DNA of 64,000 bases from Syngnathus acus (taxonomy: Eukaryota; Chordata; Actinopteri; Syngnathiformes; Syngnathidae): positions 124,001-188,000 of the forward strand of contig NC_051104.1 in the NCBI RefSeq assembly GCF_901709675.1. Reading direction: 5' to 3'. Of the stretch, positions 11,801 to 22,640 are shown one piece after another (positions within the stretch are counted from its first letter, which is position 1; every line of letters begins with the position of its first letter). Made by a program: the position numbers and the translations under genes. Under the pieces are notes generated by a model that worked only from the letters and a program-made list of their open reading frames with translations, did no database searches and had not been told where the DNA came from.

Positions 11801-14800
11801 TCACAGGGCGTCGCCTCCTGGTTTCAAGATTAACGTGTTCAGGATCACCTGCTTGTCCATTAACACTGTCGTCATCACAGTTATCACCGTCTCCTGTTGT
11901 AAGTGTGATCTATGTCTTGTGAGTTTGTGTTCATGTCTCTGTGCAGTGACCATTGTTCCTTTCACTGTGATGACTTTGTAGGGGTTTGGGTTGAAGGGTG
12001 TCACAAGTTTTCCTGTTTTCCTCTGTTGTATTAGGACAACATCACCCTCCTTGAGTACGGAGTGCGATGCGTTCCTCCTTTCGTCCGCATACTTCTTCAT
12101 TTTGTCCTTCTTCAACCCATCTGTCCGACGGAGATCATCATCACTGGGGGGATGAGAGATGGATGGTAGTTTTATATTTATGGGGCGACCATAGAACACC
12201 TCAGCCGGAGGCCGGTTGGTGGTATGATGAGGTGTCGCATTGTAGTTCCTGAGGAACTTGTATAGCTCTTGTTTCCACGGCTTGCCTTCCAGCGTAGCCG
12301 TGTGGATCGCCTTGGTCAGAGTCCTGTTGAACCTTTCAACTGCAGCGTTGGCCTGTGGCCAGTAGGGGGTTATCTTTCTGTGGTGGAACCCAAGGTATCT
12401 TGCAAAGTCTGAAAAGTCCTTGCTTGAGAATGGGGGTCCATTATCGCTTTTCACCACTTTTGGAATTCCCACTGTCGAAAAGATTTTGTCCAAGACAGGG
12501 ATGAGTTTGCATGCCGATGTGGATGGCATAATCTCCACAAAGGGAAATCTTGAATACTCATCTATGAGGACTAACAGGTAGTCACCTGAAGGAAAGGGGC
12601 CACAGAAGTCCACCGCAACATCCTCCCAAGGTCCCTGTGGGAGTTCAGACATTTGCAGTGGTTGATGCTCAGTCTTGGGTGTGGATGATTGACAAGGAAG
12701 GCAGCGGGATATCAGTTCCTCGGTTTGTTTGTCTATCTTCGGAAACCAGACTTTCTCTCGGAGTAGCTGCTTAGTTTTGACAATGCCTTGATGTCCCTCA
12801 TGAGCAAGTGCGAGTGCTCTGGATTGCAGGGTCACAGGCATGACGAGTCTGGTGCCCTTAAGAACGAGGCTGCCTCCATCCACAGTCGTAAGTTCTTCCC
12901 TAATGTTGTAAAATGTTCTCAGAGTTGACTGATCAAATTGTGTGGCATTGTCACGTAGGCCGTCCCAGTTACCTGAGTGAATAATTCTTACAACATGTTG
13001 TAACAGTGGATCACCTCGAGTCTCTCGTTTCACTTCTTCGAGTGTCATCGCTTTGGGTACCGCATGTGTAGCAATGAAAGAGACATGCATTTCAGTGTCC
13101 ACGTCATCTGTGATACTGGGCGTGTGAAGCGTTTGTGGATGGCGTGACATGTAGTCTGCCGGGTTTGATTTTCCAGGTTTGTGAACAACTTCGAACTTGT
13201 AAGGTTGCAGTCTGAGGGCCCACCTTTCTATCCGAGCGGGAGGCTTGGACTTTGGGTTGTTGAAGATGAGCTCCAGCGGTTTGTGGTCTGTGATCATAAC
13301 GAATTCAGCTCCATATAGGTACAAATGAAAATGCTCACAACTCCAAACAATAGCCAGCGCCTCTCGTTCGGTTTGGGAATATCGCTGTTCCACCGGAGTC
13401 AGAGCCCTACTTGCATAGGCTACGATGTATGTTTTGTTGTCCACCCTGTCAGTCTGTGCCAGGATTGCACCGAGACCAACTGGACTTGCGTCCACAATGA
13501 CCTTTGTTCTTCTCTCGGGGTGAAAGTAGCTCATGACCGGATTGCTGATCAGCCTGTCTTTTAGTCGATTAAGGGCCTCTGTATGTTCCGTTTTCCATGA
13601 CCACTCTGTGTCCTTCTTTGTGAGCTCGCGCAGCGGTTGGGTAATTGAGGAGAAGTCCGGGATGAAACGAGCGCTGTAGTTAGCCATCCCCAGTAGGCTG
13701 CGGACCTCACTCGGATCCTGAGGGAGTGGCATGTGTGTGATGGCTTGTATTTTCTTCGGGTCAGGTGAGATACCGTCTTGTGAGAAGATGTAGCCATAGA
13801 ATTCCAGAGACGTCTTGTGGAACTCACACTTATCTCTATTAATTGTGAGATCGTTTTCATGGAGTCTTTTGAAGACTTCTTCCAGGGAGCGGTCATGCTC
13901 TGCAGGAGTGGTTCCAAAAATGATGATGTCATCGCTGAAATTTCTGACTCTCTGTATTCCGTGGAGTACATTTTGGATCGTGTGTTGGAAGACCTCTGCT
14001 GCTGAAGAGATTCCAAAAATGAGGCGTGTGTACCGTCTCAGTCCAACATGCGTTGAGAATGTAGTGATGTATCTGGACTCAGGTGCTAGTTCAAGTTGGT
14101 GATATCCTGCATTGAGGTCCAGCTTCAAGAACATGGTGGCGCCGTTGAGATCATGCACGATGTCATCTACCGTAGGTGATATGTGTCTCTCCCTTTGGAC
14201 AGCTTTATTAGGCAGGCGCATGTCTATGCAGAGGCGTAGTCTCTCAGGGTTTTTTGGTTTCGGTGACGCCACAATGGGTGACACCCACGGTGTTGGGCCT
14301 TCTACTTTTTCGATTATGCCTTGGTCCTCCAAGCTTTGTAATTCCTCCTCTACTTTCTTCCTCATGTGAAAGGGAATACGACGGTGGGGCTGAACAACTG
14401 GTTGCACACTCCGGTCTATGTGCAATTTGACTTGGAAATTTTTCAGTTTCCCCACGCCCGAGGTGAGACTTGGATATTGCAGGAGCAGCTGATCTGCTTT
14501 AGACATGTCCTGTGGCACGGTTTGATTGGAGAGCACCACATGTATGAGACCTAGTTTAGTTGCAGTGTCATGGCCCAGCAGTGAGCCGTGGTCTCCATCA
14601 ACAACGTAGAATGCTGCCTGAGCTGTTCTCCCATTGGCAGAGACTGTTGTGGTAACCTTACCATGAAGGGAAAGGGGAATTTTCGTACCATAAGGGTATA
14701 TCCTTTTGCTTGACTGCTCTAGGTTGAGTAGTGTCTTCAACGCGCTGTAGGCCCTTCCATCCAGGAGATTAGCTGAGGCTCCCGAATCAACAAGAACATC

Positions 14801-15208
14801 AATGCATCCACCAGCTATCATGACTGACCTCACTGGTGGTTTCCTCCCCTCCGCAGCTTTTGTGACAAAGACGTATTCATCATCTGTGCTCGAGTCGTCA
14901 GCCGCTAGATGACTGATGGGAGTGGCGTCAGCACCGTCAGCAACAATAGTTTGAATTTGCCTGCGTCTGTTAGGCCACGACACCTCTTGTGCGCTCTGTG
15001 TCGGTGTCATTTTCTGTCCATGTTGACGGCGTTCCACCTTCATGCCAGGGTCGGAGAGACAGCAGCGGGCGTAGTGGTTGAATTTTCCACATGTCCGACA
15101 CCGTAGACCTTTCGCTGGACATGCTGCCTGACCACCCTGATGAGGGAACGCACCTCCACAATTCCTACATTTCATCCTTGGCCGATTTCTATGGTCCACG
15201 TTTTCCAT
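11801..15208 (-). CDS. pol: Gypsy Pol: nucleocapsid knuckles, protease, RT, RNase H, integrase
   Basis: 1135 codons, uninterrupted. In order: two zinc knuckles near residues 14-50 (the second fits CX2CX4HX4C); retropepsin with VLVDSGASANLLD; reverse transcriptase with FSDDIIIFG, where S replaces the usual V/L/A/M of the YxDD box; RNase H with KVIVDASPVGLG; integrase with HHCC (HEGHQG...CLPC) and a full D,D,E set in AVDFCGPF, VKSDNGPPF and AAVERFNRT. No chromodomain is evident. The first ATG lies 8 codons after the gag stop and in the same frame, so the zinc knuckles are probably the C-terminal part of Gag reached by readthrough. Arrangement and gag wording suggest the mag-like lineage (inference). 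Probably still competent, given identical LTRs. Confidence 0.93.
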   Translation of the reverse strand: MENVDHRNRPRMKCRNCGGAFPHQGGQAACPAKGLRCRTCGKFNHYARCCLSDPGMKVERRQHGQKMTPTQSAQEVSWPNRRRQIQTIVADGADATPISHLAADDSSTDDEYVFVTKAAEGRKPPVRSVMIAGGCIDVLVDSGASANLLDGRAYSALKTLLNLEQSSKRIYPYGTKIPLSLHGKVTTTVSANGRTAQAAFYVVDGDHGSLLGHDTATKLGLIHVVLSNQTVPQDMSKADQLLLQYPSLTSGVGKLKNFQVKLHIDRSVQPVVQPHRRIPFHMRKKVEEELQSLEDQGIIEKVEGPTPWVSPIVASPKPKNPERLRLCIDMRLPNKAVQRERHISPTVDDIVHDLNGATMFLKLDLNAGYHQLELAPESRYITTFSTHVGLRRYTRLIFGISSAAEVFQHTIQNVLHGIQRVRNFSDDIIIFGTTPAEHDRSLEEVFKRLHENDLTINRDKCEFHKTSLEFYGYIFSQDGISPDPKKIQAITHMPLPQDPSEVRSLLGMANYSARFIPDFSSITQPLRELTKKDTEWSWKTEHTEALNRLKDRLISNPVMSYFHPERRTKVIVDASPVGLGAILAQTDRVDNKTYIVAYASRALTPVEQRYSQTEREALAIVWSCEHFHLYLYGAEFVMITDHKPLELIFNNPKSKPPARIERWALRLQPYKFEVVHKPGKSNPADYMSRHPQTLHTPSITDDVDTEMHVSFIATHAVPKAMTLEEVKRETRGDPLLQHVVRIIHSGNWDGLRDNATQFDQSTLRTFYNIREELTTVDGGSLVLKGTRLVMPVTLQSRALALAHEGHQGIVKTKQLLREKVWFPKIDKQTEELISRCLPCQSSTPKTEHQPLQMSELPQGPWEDVAVDFCGPFPSGDYLLVLIDEYSRFPFVEIMPSTSACKLIPVLDKIFSTVGIPKVVKSDNGPPFSSKDFSDFARYLGFHHRKITPYWPQANAAVERFNRTLTKAIHTATLEGKPWKQELYKFLRNYNATPHHTTNRPPAEVFYGRPINIKLPSISHPPSDDDLRRTDGLKKDKMKKYADERRNASHSVLKEGDVVLIQQRKTGKLVTPFNPNPYKVITVKGTMVTAQRHEHKLTRHRSHLQQETVITVMTTVLMDKQVILNTLILKPGGDAL

Positions 15209-15232
15209 ACGGTGCCCAGAGGTGGTCCATCC

Positions 15233-15823
15233 TCACTGTCTCGAATCGGGCATGGCTGCAACATGTCCAGTATCTCGATTGTTTTCCATGCCAGACGCCT
15301 GAAGTTCCGATGTCTCAAAAGCTCTGGCCAGATCCAACAGACCTTTCAGAGTCATGTCCGGGTCTCTCAGTGCCCTTCTCCTGAGACGTGATGACGCGCA
15401 GCTGAGTATTATCTGAGACTTTATTTCCTTGTCCACATTAGTGAATTCACAATTCTGAGATAGCTGTCTCAGTCTGGTGTGAAAAGCATCGACAGTTTCA
15501 CCTGGGGTCTGTTTCGATTGCCTAAATACGTAGATTTCATATTCTACATTATGACTTGGACTGAAATATTCGGTGAGCAGTTGTACTGCCTTATCGAAAT
15601 CACCTGGTTGACCTTGTTCAGGAAAAGTCTCAAAAATATCCTGCACTTGTTCCCCAGCGTAGTACAGAAGCATAGCCCTTTTTCTTGTTTTATCAGTTAT
15701 GGCAGCCGCCGTGAGAAATGTCTCAAATCTCCTCATCCACTTCGTCCATTTCAGGGAAAGGGAAGCCGGCTCTGCATGTACATCAAAGAGGGGGAATTGG
15801 GGTAATCCAGCCACACCTGCCAT
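15233..15823 (-). CDS. gag: Gypsy Gag (capsid region)
   Basis: About 196 residues from the ATG at 15823. It contains the retrotransposon Gag core with WTKWMRRFETFLTA, EYFSPSHN and a FHTRLRQLSQNCEF-type block typical of Ty3/gypsy capsids. It ends at TGA (15235-15233, context CAG TGA GGA) and the same frame continues directly into Pol, whose first residues hold the zinc knuckles normally at the Gag C-terminus. The product would assemble virus-like particles in the cytoplasm. Confidence 0.9.
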   Translation of the reverse strand: MAGVAGLPQFPLFDVHAEPASLSLKWTKWMRRFETFLTAAAITDKTRKRAMLLYYAGEQVQDIFETFPEQGQPGDFDKAVQLLTEYFSPSHNVEYEIYVFRQSKQTPGETVDAFHTRLRQLSQNCEFTNVDKEIKSQIILSCASSRLRRRALRDPDMTLKGLLDLARAFETSELQASGMENNRDTGHVAAMPDSRQ

Positions 15824-16203
15824 TGTCACAATAGTTTTAGTTCGACAGTGTTGGGGTCTTTTTTTTTCACAGGAATACTATTGTCCAGCCACGTCCATGT
15901 GTGACTAGCCGTTGCCATTCCCTTCGTCCGCGATAGGCAATGGCACGTCTCTCCCGACTACAGCGCGAGCGTCGCTAGCTAGCGGATGTTGTCTTTCTTC
16001 CTAAGATGAGAGCTCAGACAGCAAAACACCTCCGTACCGGAGATATCCCTGCATCAAATCACGTACTTCACACGGCCGTTTACTCACGAGTCCGTTACCA
16101 GCGAAGTGGCTATCCCGCGATCCAGCAGGCAAACAGTTGTGAGCGGTAGAAACTCCGTCGCGGGGATCCGTTCACGTCAGTCGCGCAATATCCTCGTCGC
16201 CAT

Positions 16204-16396
16204 TGTAGAAACTGGATGTCCTCTCAGTTTAGATCCTTTAAGTTGAAGCTTTAATAACTTTCATTCGCAGTTACAGGTAGTATAACATTGACTCCTCGCT
16301 TCTCCTGTCCAACTACAACTCCCACTCTCACTGTTTAACACCCTCTCACTTCCTCAGTCTCTTAAAGGGGTAGCGTCTAATCATCACAACACTACA
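16204..16396 (-). repeat. 5' LTR of the gypsy element
   Basis: 193 bp, identical by eye to 11299-11491. Should contain the element's promoter on the - strand, though no clear TATA box was identified. Confidence 0.95.
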
Positions 16397-16613
16397 ATAT
16401 TAAGATGTGATAGACAGTTTTTGCATGATTTGAATGAGGCAAAATAACATGCTTTTTCTCTCGAATTATAATCATTTGTTTCAGATGTACTGTAATTATT
16501 TTCTGTTTAAAAATTAAAATTGGTGTTCAAAAAGTCTTTTTTCAAACTTGAGTCTTGAAAAAGAGGGGGTCGACTTATAATCAGGGTCGTCTTATATTCA
16601 GGCCAATACGGTA

Positions 16614-18411
16614 TATATACATAGTACATATTTATATATACATATATATGTATAATTTATTTATTTATTCATTTATTCATATTATTTATATTTTTTATAT
16701 ATATACATATATATATTTTAAAAAACTGTTGAAACCCGTGGCCAAGAAAAAGTAAGAAATAGACAAAACAAAAAAATATCAACCACTCTACTCAATGGGA
16801 TGAGCACTTATTTAGGCCACGGGGTAAAGATTTTACTGACACAAGTAGAAGGTATACTATGGGGAAAGATTTGGCAGGATGGGATTACAAAACATTCCTG
16901 GAGTGATGTCATGTTTTGAATGGTGCTCATTATTGGCCTGGTTCAACTTGATGCTGATGTTTTGCTTTCAGTCCTTTACATTTAAGAAAGATAAACACAA
17001 TCGCATGAATATGAGGAATAAATTGCATTGGAGTAAATCAGTAATAAAAATACATTTTTTTCTTGCATAAATATCCTCTTGCAATAATTTCATTAGAAAA
17101 CGACTATTTCCTCCCTTGCGTGATCAGGGAATTAAACCTCAGGATGGAACATGGCCTCTTTCTTATTTGCGCCATAAAACTTGGTATGTTTGCATTGAAC
17201 CAGAAGAGCCTTGCTTGTAAATTCTTACAGGCGATGCCACCTGCTGCAGCGGGTTCCAGACCCACGAAGAAAAAGGGGGCGCATGGCTAAACACGCCAGC
17301 TCACCTCCTTTCCAGAGCATAAACAAGCGAGCTTTACTCATAAAAGCCAAATTTGTTGATGGTAACAATGTGCTTCGGGTCGTCCATGTAAAAACCAAGT
17401 CGGTTGAGGCCCACTAATTGATTGTTATTGAACAAAATATGAATCTTTGGCCGGTCATGTGTGACGCACTTTGGAGGAGCTGGGAAACGTAAAATCCACT
17501 GGCGGGAACGACGAAGACATACGGCCAAATTGTAACTTCCAGCAATCCGCGGGGACTTGTGCTTCATTGTAACTTTAAATCCATCACTTGCAGACAACAT
17601 AGAGCCCAATAAGGCTTGAATGGTTCTGATAAGACGTGGCCAAAAAAAATAGGCCCGCTGATGTCATAGCAAAGACAGCCTGTACAAAGGGAAATGCGAG
17701 GATTGCTCTTTCATAGGCATTAACTCTAAAACGTGAAAAAAAAAAAGTGCTCTCCCTCGCCAACTTTATATTATCGACCCATTGAGGTCTGCTTGCAGTA
17801 CTTTCCGTGCCTGGACCTGCCACAGTACTCATGCCAATCATGTCAAGGACTTTTAGTGTAGCTTTTGCCGTAATTGGTGGTGAAACAAATCGGCTGTGCT
17901 CACACCCACAACGGCGCAAAGTGCCCTTAATGCTCAGGTCTGCAAAAATACCAAAACTTAGTCTAGCTCGCCCCTGCGCAGATTTATACTATGCCTCATG
18001 TCAAATTTGCGAGTAAGGGAGGTGTGGGTGTGTGTATGCTTGGTTGGGGAGGGAGGATGGGGGAGGGCGGCGTATCCTCAGAAAAATGTCGCTTAGTTTG
18101 GGTTTCTATTTTTGACATGTTACATTCCATTGCTCACCCCCTCCACACATTCACCCATCTATAAGACATTTTGATGCTCCGGCCTTGTAAACAGGCATTT
18201 CTCAGAGTTCAGATGTCAGTTGCGAGTGAGACAGACAAACACTACAAAAAAAAAAGAAAAAAAGTGTGAAGCTAAAGTTAGAGTCGAGATGTTTTATGGC
18301 ATACCTCTATGACAGCAGGTACCAAAAACTATCACCTGAGACTGAGGAGCAGGCTGCCAAAACTTAAACAACCATTATGGAGGTTTCCAAATGCATTTAC
18401 AGGTTTTTATA
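16614..18411. other. Intergenic spacer with TA-rich start
   Basis: 16614-16740 is TA/TTTA-rich low-complexity DNA. The rest shows no exon or repeat that I recognise. Confidence 0.5.
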
Positions 18412-18413
18412 TA

Positions 18414-19943
18414 CAGGACTGTCTCAGAAAATTAGAATATTGTGATAAAGTTCTTTATTTTCTGTAATGCAATTAAAAAAAAAAAAGTCATACATTCTGG
18501 ATTCATTACAAATCAACTGAAATATTGCAAGCCTTTTATTATTTTAATATTGCGGATTATGGTTTACAGCTTAAGAAAACTCAAAAATCTTATCTCAAAA
18601 AATTAGAATATTTCCTCAGACCAAGTAAAAAAAAAGATTTAAAACAGCAAAACAAAATCAAACATTTGAAAATGTCCATTAATGCACTCAGCACTTTGTT
18701 GGGAATCCTTTTGCACGGATTACTGCATCAATGCGGCGTGGCATGGAGGCAATCAGCCTGTGGCATTGCTGAGTTGTTATGGATGCCCAGGATGCTTCAA
18801 TAGCAGCCTTGAGCTCATTTGCATAGTTGGGTCTGGTGTCTTTCAGCTTCTTCACAATACCCCACAAATTCTCTATGGGGTTCAGGTCAGGGGAATTTGC
18901 AGGCCAATCGAGGACAGTAATGCCATGGTCAGTACACCATTTACTGGTGGTTTTGGCACTGTGGGCAGGTGCCTGATTATTTTGGAAAATGAAATCATAG
19001 AGCTTTTCAGCAGACGGAAGCATGTAGTGCTCTAAAATCTCTTAGTACACAGCTGCATTTACTCTGGACTTGATGAAGCACAGTGGACCATCACCAGCAG
19101 CTGACATGGCTCCCCAAACCATCGCTGACTGTGGGAACTTCACACTGGATTTCAAGCAACTTGGATTTTTGTCTGAAAAAAGGACTTTGGACCACTCTGG
19201 GGCTATCCAGTGCTTCTTTTCCGTAGCCCAAGTCAGACGCTTCTTCCGTTGTCTTGATTTCAGAAGTGGCATGACCAGGGGAATACGGCTATTGTAGCCC
19301 ATTTCCCGGACACGTCTGTGAACAGTGGCTTTTGATACCTGGACTCCAGCTTCAGTCCACTGTCTTTGAAGCTCCCCCAAATTCTAGAAGCGACTCTTCT
19401 TCACAAGGCGGCGGTCATCTCTCTTGGTTTTGCAGCGTTTCCTGCCACATTTCCCTCTTCCAACAGACTTTTTGTGGATGTGCCTTGAAACTGCACTCTG
19501 TGTGTTCACAGAGTGCAGTTTGCTCTTTGAGAAAATTCTTTTTGTGTCTTACCCTCCTGATGGAGGGTGTCAATGATGGTCCTCTGGACAGCAGTCAGAT
19601 CAAGAGTCTTCCCCATACTTGTCATTTAGTTTACTGAACCAAGTTGAGTGTTTTTGAAGGCTCAGGAAATCCTTGCAGGTGTTTCGAGTTAATTAGACCA
19701 TTCAAGTGATTAGTTGAATACCCTACTAGTATACTTTTTCATGATATTCTAATATTTTGAGATAGGATATTTGAGTTTTCTTAAGCTGTAAGCCATAATC
19801 AGCAATATTAAAATAATAAAAGGCTTGTAATATTTCAGTTGATTTGTAATGAATCCAGAATGTATGACATTTTTGTTTTTTTAATTGTATTACAGAAAAT
19901 AAAGAACTTTCTCACAATATTCTAATTTTCTGAGACAGTCCTG
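18414..19943 (-). mobile_element. Tc1-type transposon with ~200-bp terminal inverted repeats
   Basis: Starts CAGGACTGTCTCAGAAAATT and ends with its reverse complement; flanked by TA (18412-18413, 19944-19945). Inverted similarity extends about 200 bp inward (TTTGTAATGAATCCAGAATG and AGCTTAAGAAAACTCAAA motifs on both sides). Carries a transposase gene on the - strand that is broken. 1530 bp, close to the usual 1.5-1.6 kb of fish Tc1 elements. Confidence 0.93.
18688..19625 (-). pseudogene. Tc1 transposase pseudogene
   Basis: Reads from MTSMGKTLDLTAVQRTII at 19625 through the HTH region to a C-terminal DWPANSPDLNPIENLW block and stop at 18688. The DDE signature is damaged: VLFSDKNPSCL keeps the first D, the second motif reads FQNNQAPAHSAK with N where D is expected, and the third site is kept. 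In-frame stops occur at 19386-19384 (TAG) and 19044-19042 (TAA), plus a small palindromic duplication near 19490-19515 that shifts the frame. Inactive. Confidence 0.9.
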
Positions 19944-19945
19944 TA

Positions 19946-22271
19946 TGTCTGTCTTGCAAAAACACTAAAAATTAAAAATCTGGACAAGCAATCACTCCAC
20001 AGTTGGGACTACTGAAGACTTTTTCCAATATTGCCTGAACGTGTGGACATTATCACAAAGTGAAAGAAAAACTCCAGTCATTGTTGCCTAAGTGGACGTA
20101 AGAAGATTTGATCCTTGCTTAGTTGGCACTTAGAAAGAGCTTTCGCGAGGTGCACGAATCACGAAGGAATGCTCCTACTCGCAGAAAATGCGTTCAGAGT
20201 GGAGCGGTGACATCCGGAGAAGTGTACCATTCACTGTTAGCAAATTAGTATGTGGGATTATTTTATGTCCGCTGAGAGCCTATTAGGGCCATATCAAGGA
20301 GCTACCTGCCAGAAAACCACGTACAATAACACAACTGATACTATTGTTACTCCCTTTCAACACATTTGGAGCAGTAGCCTTTAGCCTGCCTAGTAAAATA
20401 AATGTTAAAAAAATGTTTACAAACCCAAATAAACTATTAATGCTGATGAAGACTTATCATATATTCCCTACAAGGGATGTGTAGAAATATTGAAAAAAAA
20501 TTGCGACACCTGGGAGCTTCGAGCATTTTTTTTTTTTAGGGGGAGGCAGTGCGCTTGTGGCCCCCCCAACTAGCGCCGCCAGTGGGGGTTATACACGGTG
20601 ATGATTCTGTACTGTTCAGCAATTGGCATTGTCGACAGCATGGGAAAACGTATCATAGATATTGCATAATCACTGCCGTGTATGCAGTCAAAACAGAGCA
20701 GAAATTTAATTTTGAATCCAAGCGAAACCCAACGAGGGCACACTTTGATCCGATTTATTGAATTAATCGACTCTGCTTATTTCTCTTTGGACAAGGGTGG
20801 AGCAAAGGCTCTCACCTAAACCTATTGAATGAAGTTGAAACTTTGTAGTCAACAAAGTCTCGAGAGAGCCAATAAAGCATTTTCTATAAGTATTGTGATG
20901 TTCTACTGACTCATTATTCAGCAGCTTTAGGTGGAAGGCGGCTTCAAGTTAAGTGACTTGTCGCCAATGTAAACTACTCATGACATGTCATTTTCCCCCC
21001 ATAGCCAAGAAAAACAACTCATGAAGACATCCAACCAACCACGTCTCCAAAATGAACCGTATTCCAATAAAAGAAGAATAAAAGCACAATAAAATACTAT
21101 TGAGTCACATTTGTTGTATTTTGTATCCACATGCAGAGCCCTTGTGGCTTTCCCATGTGCTGCTGTTGATGCCAGCAAAGTAGCAATAACTGTAAGTGGA
21201 GGGCACAGTTTTTTTTGCCAAATATGCGCGCTTTGATTGCCGTTGGAATAGACGACTGACGAGATTTACAGTAGTTACTTGAATTCAACTGTTAAACGTG
21301 AGTCACATTTTCCCTTCCGTGGGTATTAGTGGGATTTACATCAGTTTAGCGTTTTGACTTGCACATTGCCATCAAAACTGGACGTTGAGAGGCCTTCATA
21401 ACGGGGAGAGCAGATGCATGGGGAAAAAAAAAAGTTTCTCAAAACAAAGCGGTATATGCCCTAATTATCCTGCTGACAATATGATCATAAGCCTAAGTCA
21501 TCGGGTTCACTTGATGCGTGGACCAGCAATTGGAAAGGGAGGAACATCATCTGGGGCCTTGAAGAGGTGTGTGTGTGTGTGTGCGTGTGTGGGTGTGCGT
21601 GTGTAGGTGTGTGTGTGTGTCCGTGTGTGTGCGCGTGTGTGTGTGTGTGTTTGTGTGTGGGAGAGAAAGTGTATCTTGAATTTCCATTCATTTCTTTTGT
21701 CCCCAGCCTGTGTCTAAAATACACATTACATTAATCTAGTAACACGAGTTATAATAGAGATCAGATTGCGGTCAGTGGATGAAAATATTGATAACATGTG
21801 TGAGTATTACTCCAAATACTTTACAGATGCAATAATGCCGTGTAACCAAAATACGGACGGAGATTCCTCTATAAAAAGGATGTTAAGTATTGATGACGTA
21901 TAGATTTAACAGTACTGCATGCGTCGTACTGTGAGGTGTCTCTAATATTTTGGCGACCCACAAAGACGCTGGTGACCTTTGAACCCAGTTACTATATCTT
22001 GGCTCGGCTGTCATTCCGAATCAACTTGTACAGACGCAATGTCTGACCGCCGTCGTATTATGTCACTAGTTGTAAAGAATTAACAATAAGATTAATTGAA
22101 AATATCATCAGAGCAAGGTTATTATCATTTTTGGATTGGTTGTGAATTACGGTCAGTGGAGTGCACAAAGTTATAATCTCAGAGATACAAATCTGCTATG
22201 AGCATTGAAGACAGAAGCTCAAATGTAATAAATGCTCTGACCTAAGGAAGTCCAACAGTGTGGCAAGCGGG
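19946..22271. other. Intergenic spacer with a TG-rich microsatellite
   Basis: A compound (TG)n/(TGCG)n tract covers about 21567-21660. Otherwise no gene or element is recognised. Confidence 0.5.
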
Positions 22272-22640
22272 TGTCACGTCTCGTCCCTAGCCGTTCCACT
22301 ATGTGTCTGTTGTCATGGTTTCTGTCTGTGTGCTCGCCCCTCCCGTCCTGTGTGCCCATGATTAGTTTAATTATTCTCACCTGCCTCTTGTTACCTGTCG
22401 TGTATATATGTCCTGTCTGCCCCTCACGCCCCGTCGGATCATTGCATGTCTTGTTGTTGTCTTGATGTCTTTTGGTTCTTGTTGTTTTAATGTCTTCACG
22501 TCCTTTGTTTCGCGTCCCTGTCGGTTAGTCTTTGTTATTTCGTTAAGTCATGTGAGTTTGCCGAGTCTATTAGTTTGTTTTGCTGAATAAACCCTGGTCC
22601 AAGCTGCATTTGCTCTCCCTGCTCCATCCGATCCATGACA
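22272..22640 (+). repeat. Solo LTR, forward orientation
   Basis: Starts TGTCACGTCTCGTCCC, ends ATCCATGACA; contains a TATATATG motif (about 22402) and AATAAA at 22586-22591 as an LTR should. Flanks GCGGG and GTGGG agree at 4 of 5 bases. Nearly the same sequence as 2330-2673, which is inverted. Confidence 0.82.

Larger units (their letters stand above)
11294..16401 (-). mobile_element. Complete Ty3/gypsy LTR retrotransposon, recent insertion
   Basis: Two 193-bp LTRs (11299-11491 and 16204-16396) look identical base for base, start TGTAG and end CTACA on either strand, and are flanked by the duplication ATATT (11294-11298 and 16397-16401). Genes lie on the - strand: gag, an in-frame UGA, then pol. 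A polypurine tract (AAAAGAAAAGGAGAGA on the - strand, 11492-11507) abuts the 3' LTR. The sequence starting TGGCGACGAGGAT just inside the 5' LTR is the candidate tRNA primer site. Inserted inside the TIR transposon 10441-16611. Confidence 0.95.
10441..16611. mobile_element. TIR transposon (pogo/Brinker-type), split by an LTR retrotransposon
   Basis: Left end CCGCATTGGCCCGAATATAC at 10441; right end, ending 16611, is the reverse complement of CCGTATTGGCCTGAATATAA. Both ends abut TA (10439-10440, 16612-16613), the target duplication of the Tc1/mariner/pogo superfamily. Without the retrotransposon and one copy of its duplication the element is about 1.07 kb. Sub-terminal GGGGTCGTCT/GGGGTCGACTTATAATC motifs also mirror each other. 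It encodes a broken DNA-binding region (next entry) but no DDE core. Confidence 0.8.

Noticed and set aside
12067-15391. Many + strand frames across the gypsy element
   Set aside because: Opposite-strand shadows of gag and pol.
2330-22640. One very large LTR element bounded by 2330-2673 and 22272-22640
   Set aside because: The LTRs are inverted, not direct, and each has its own target duplication, so they are separate solo LTRs.
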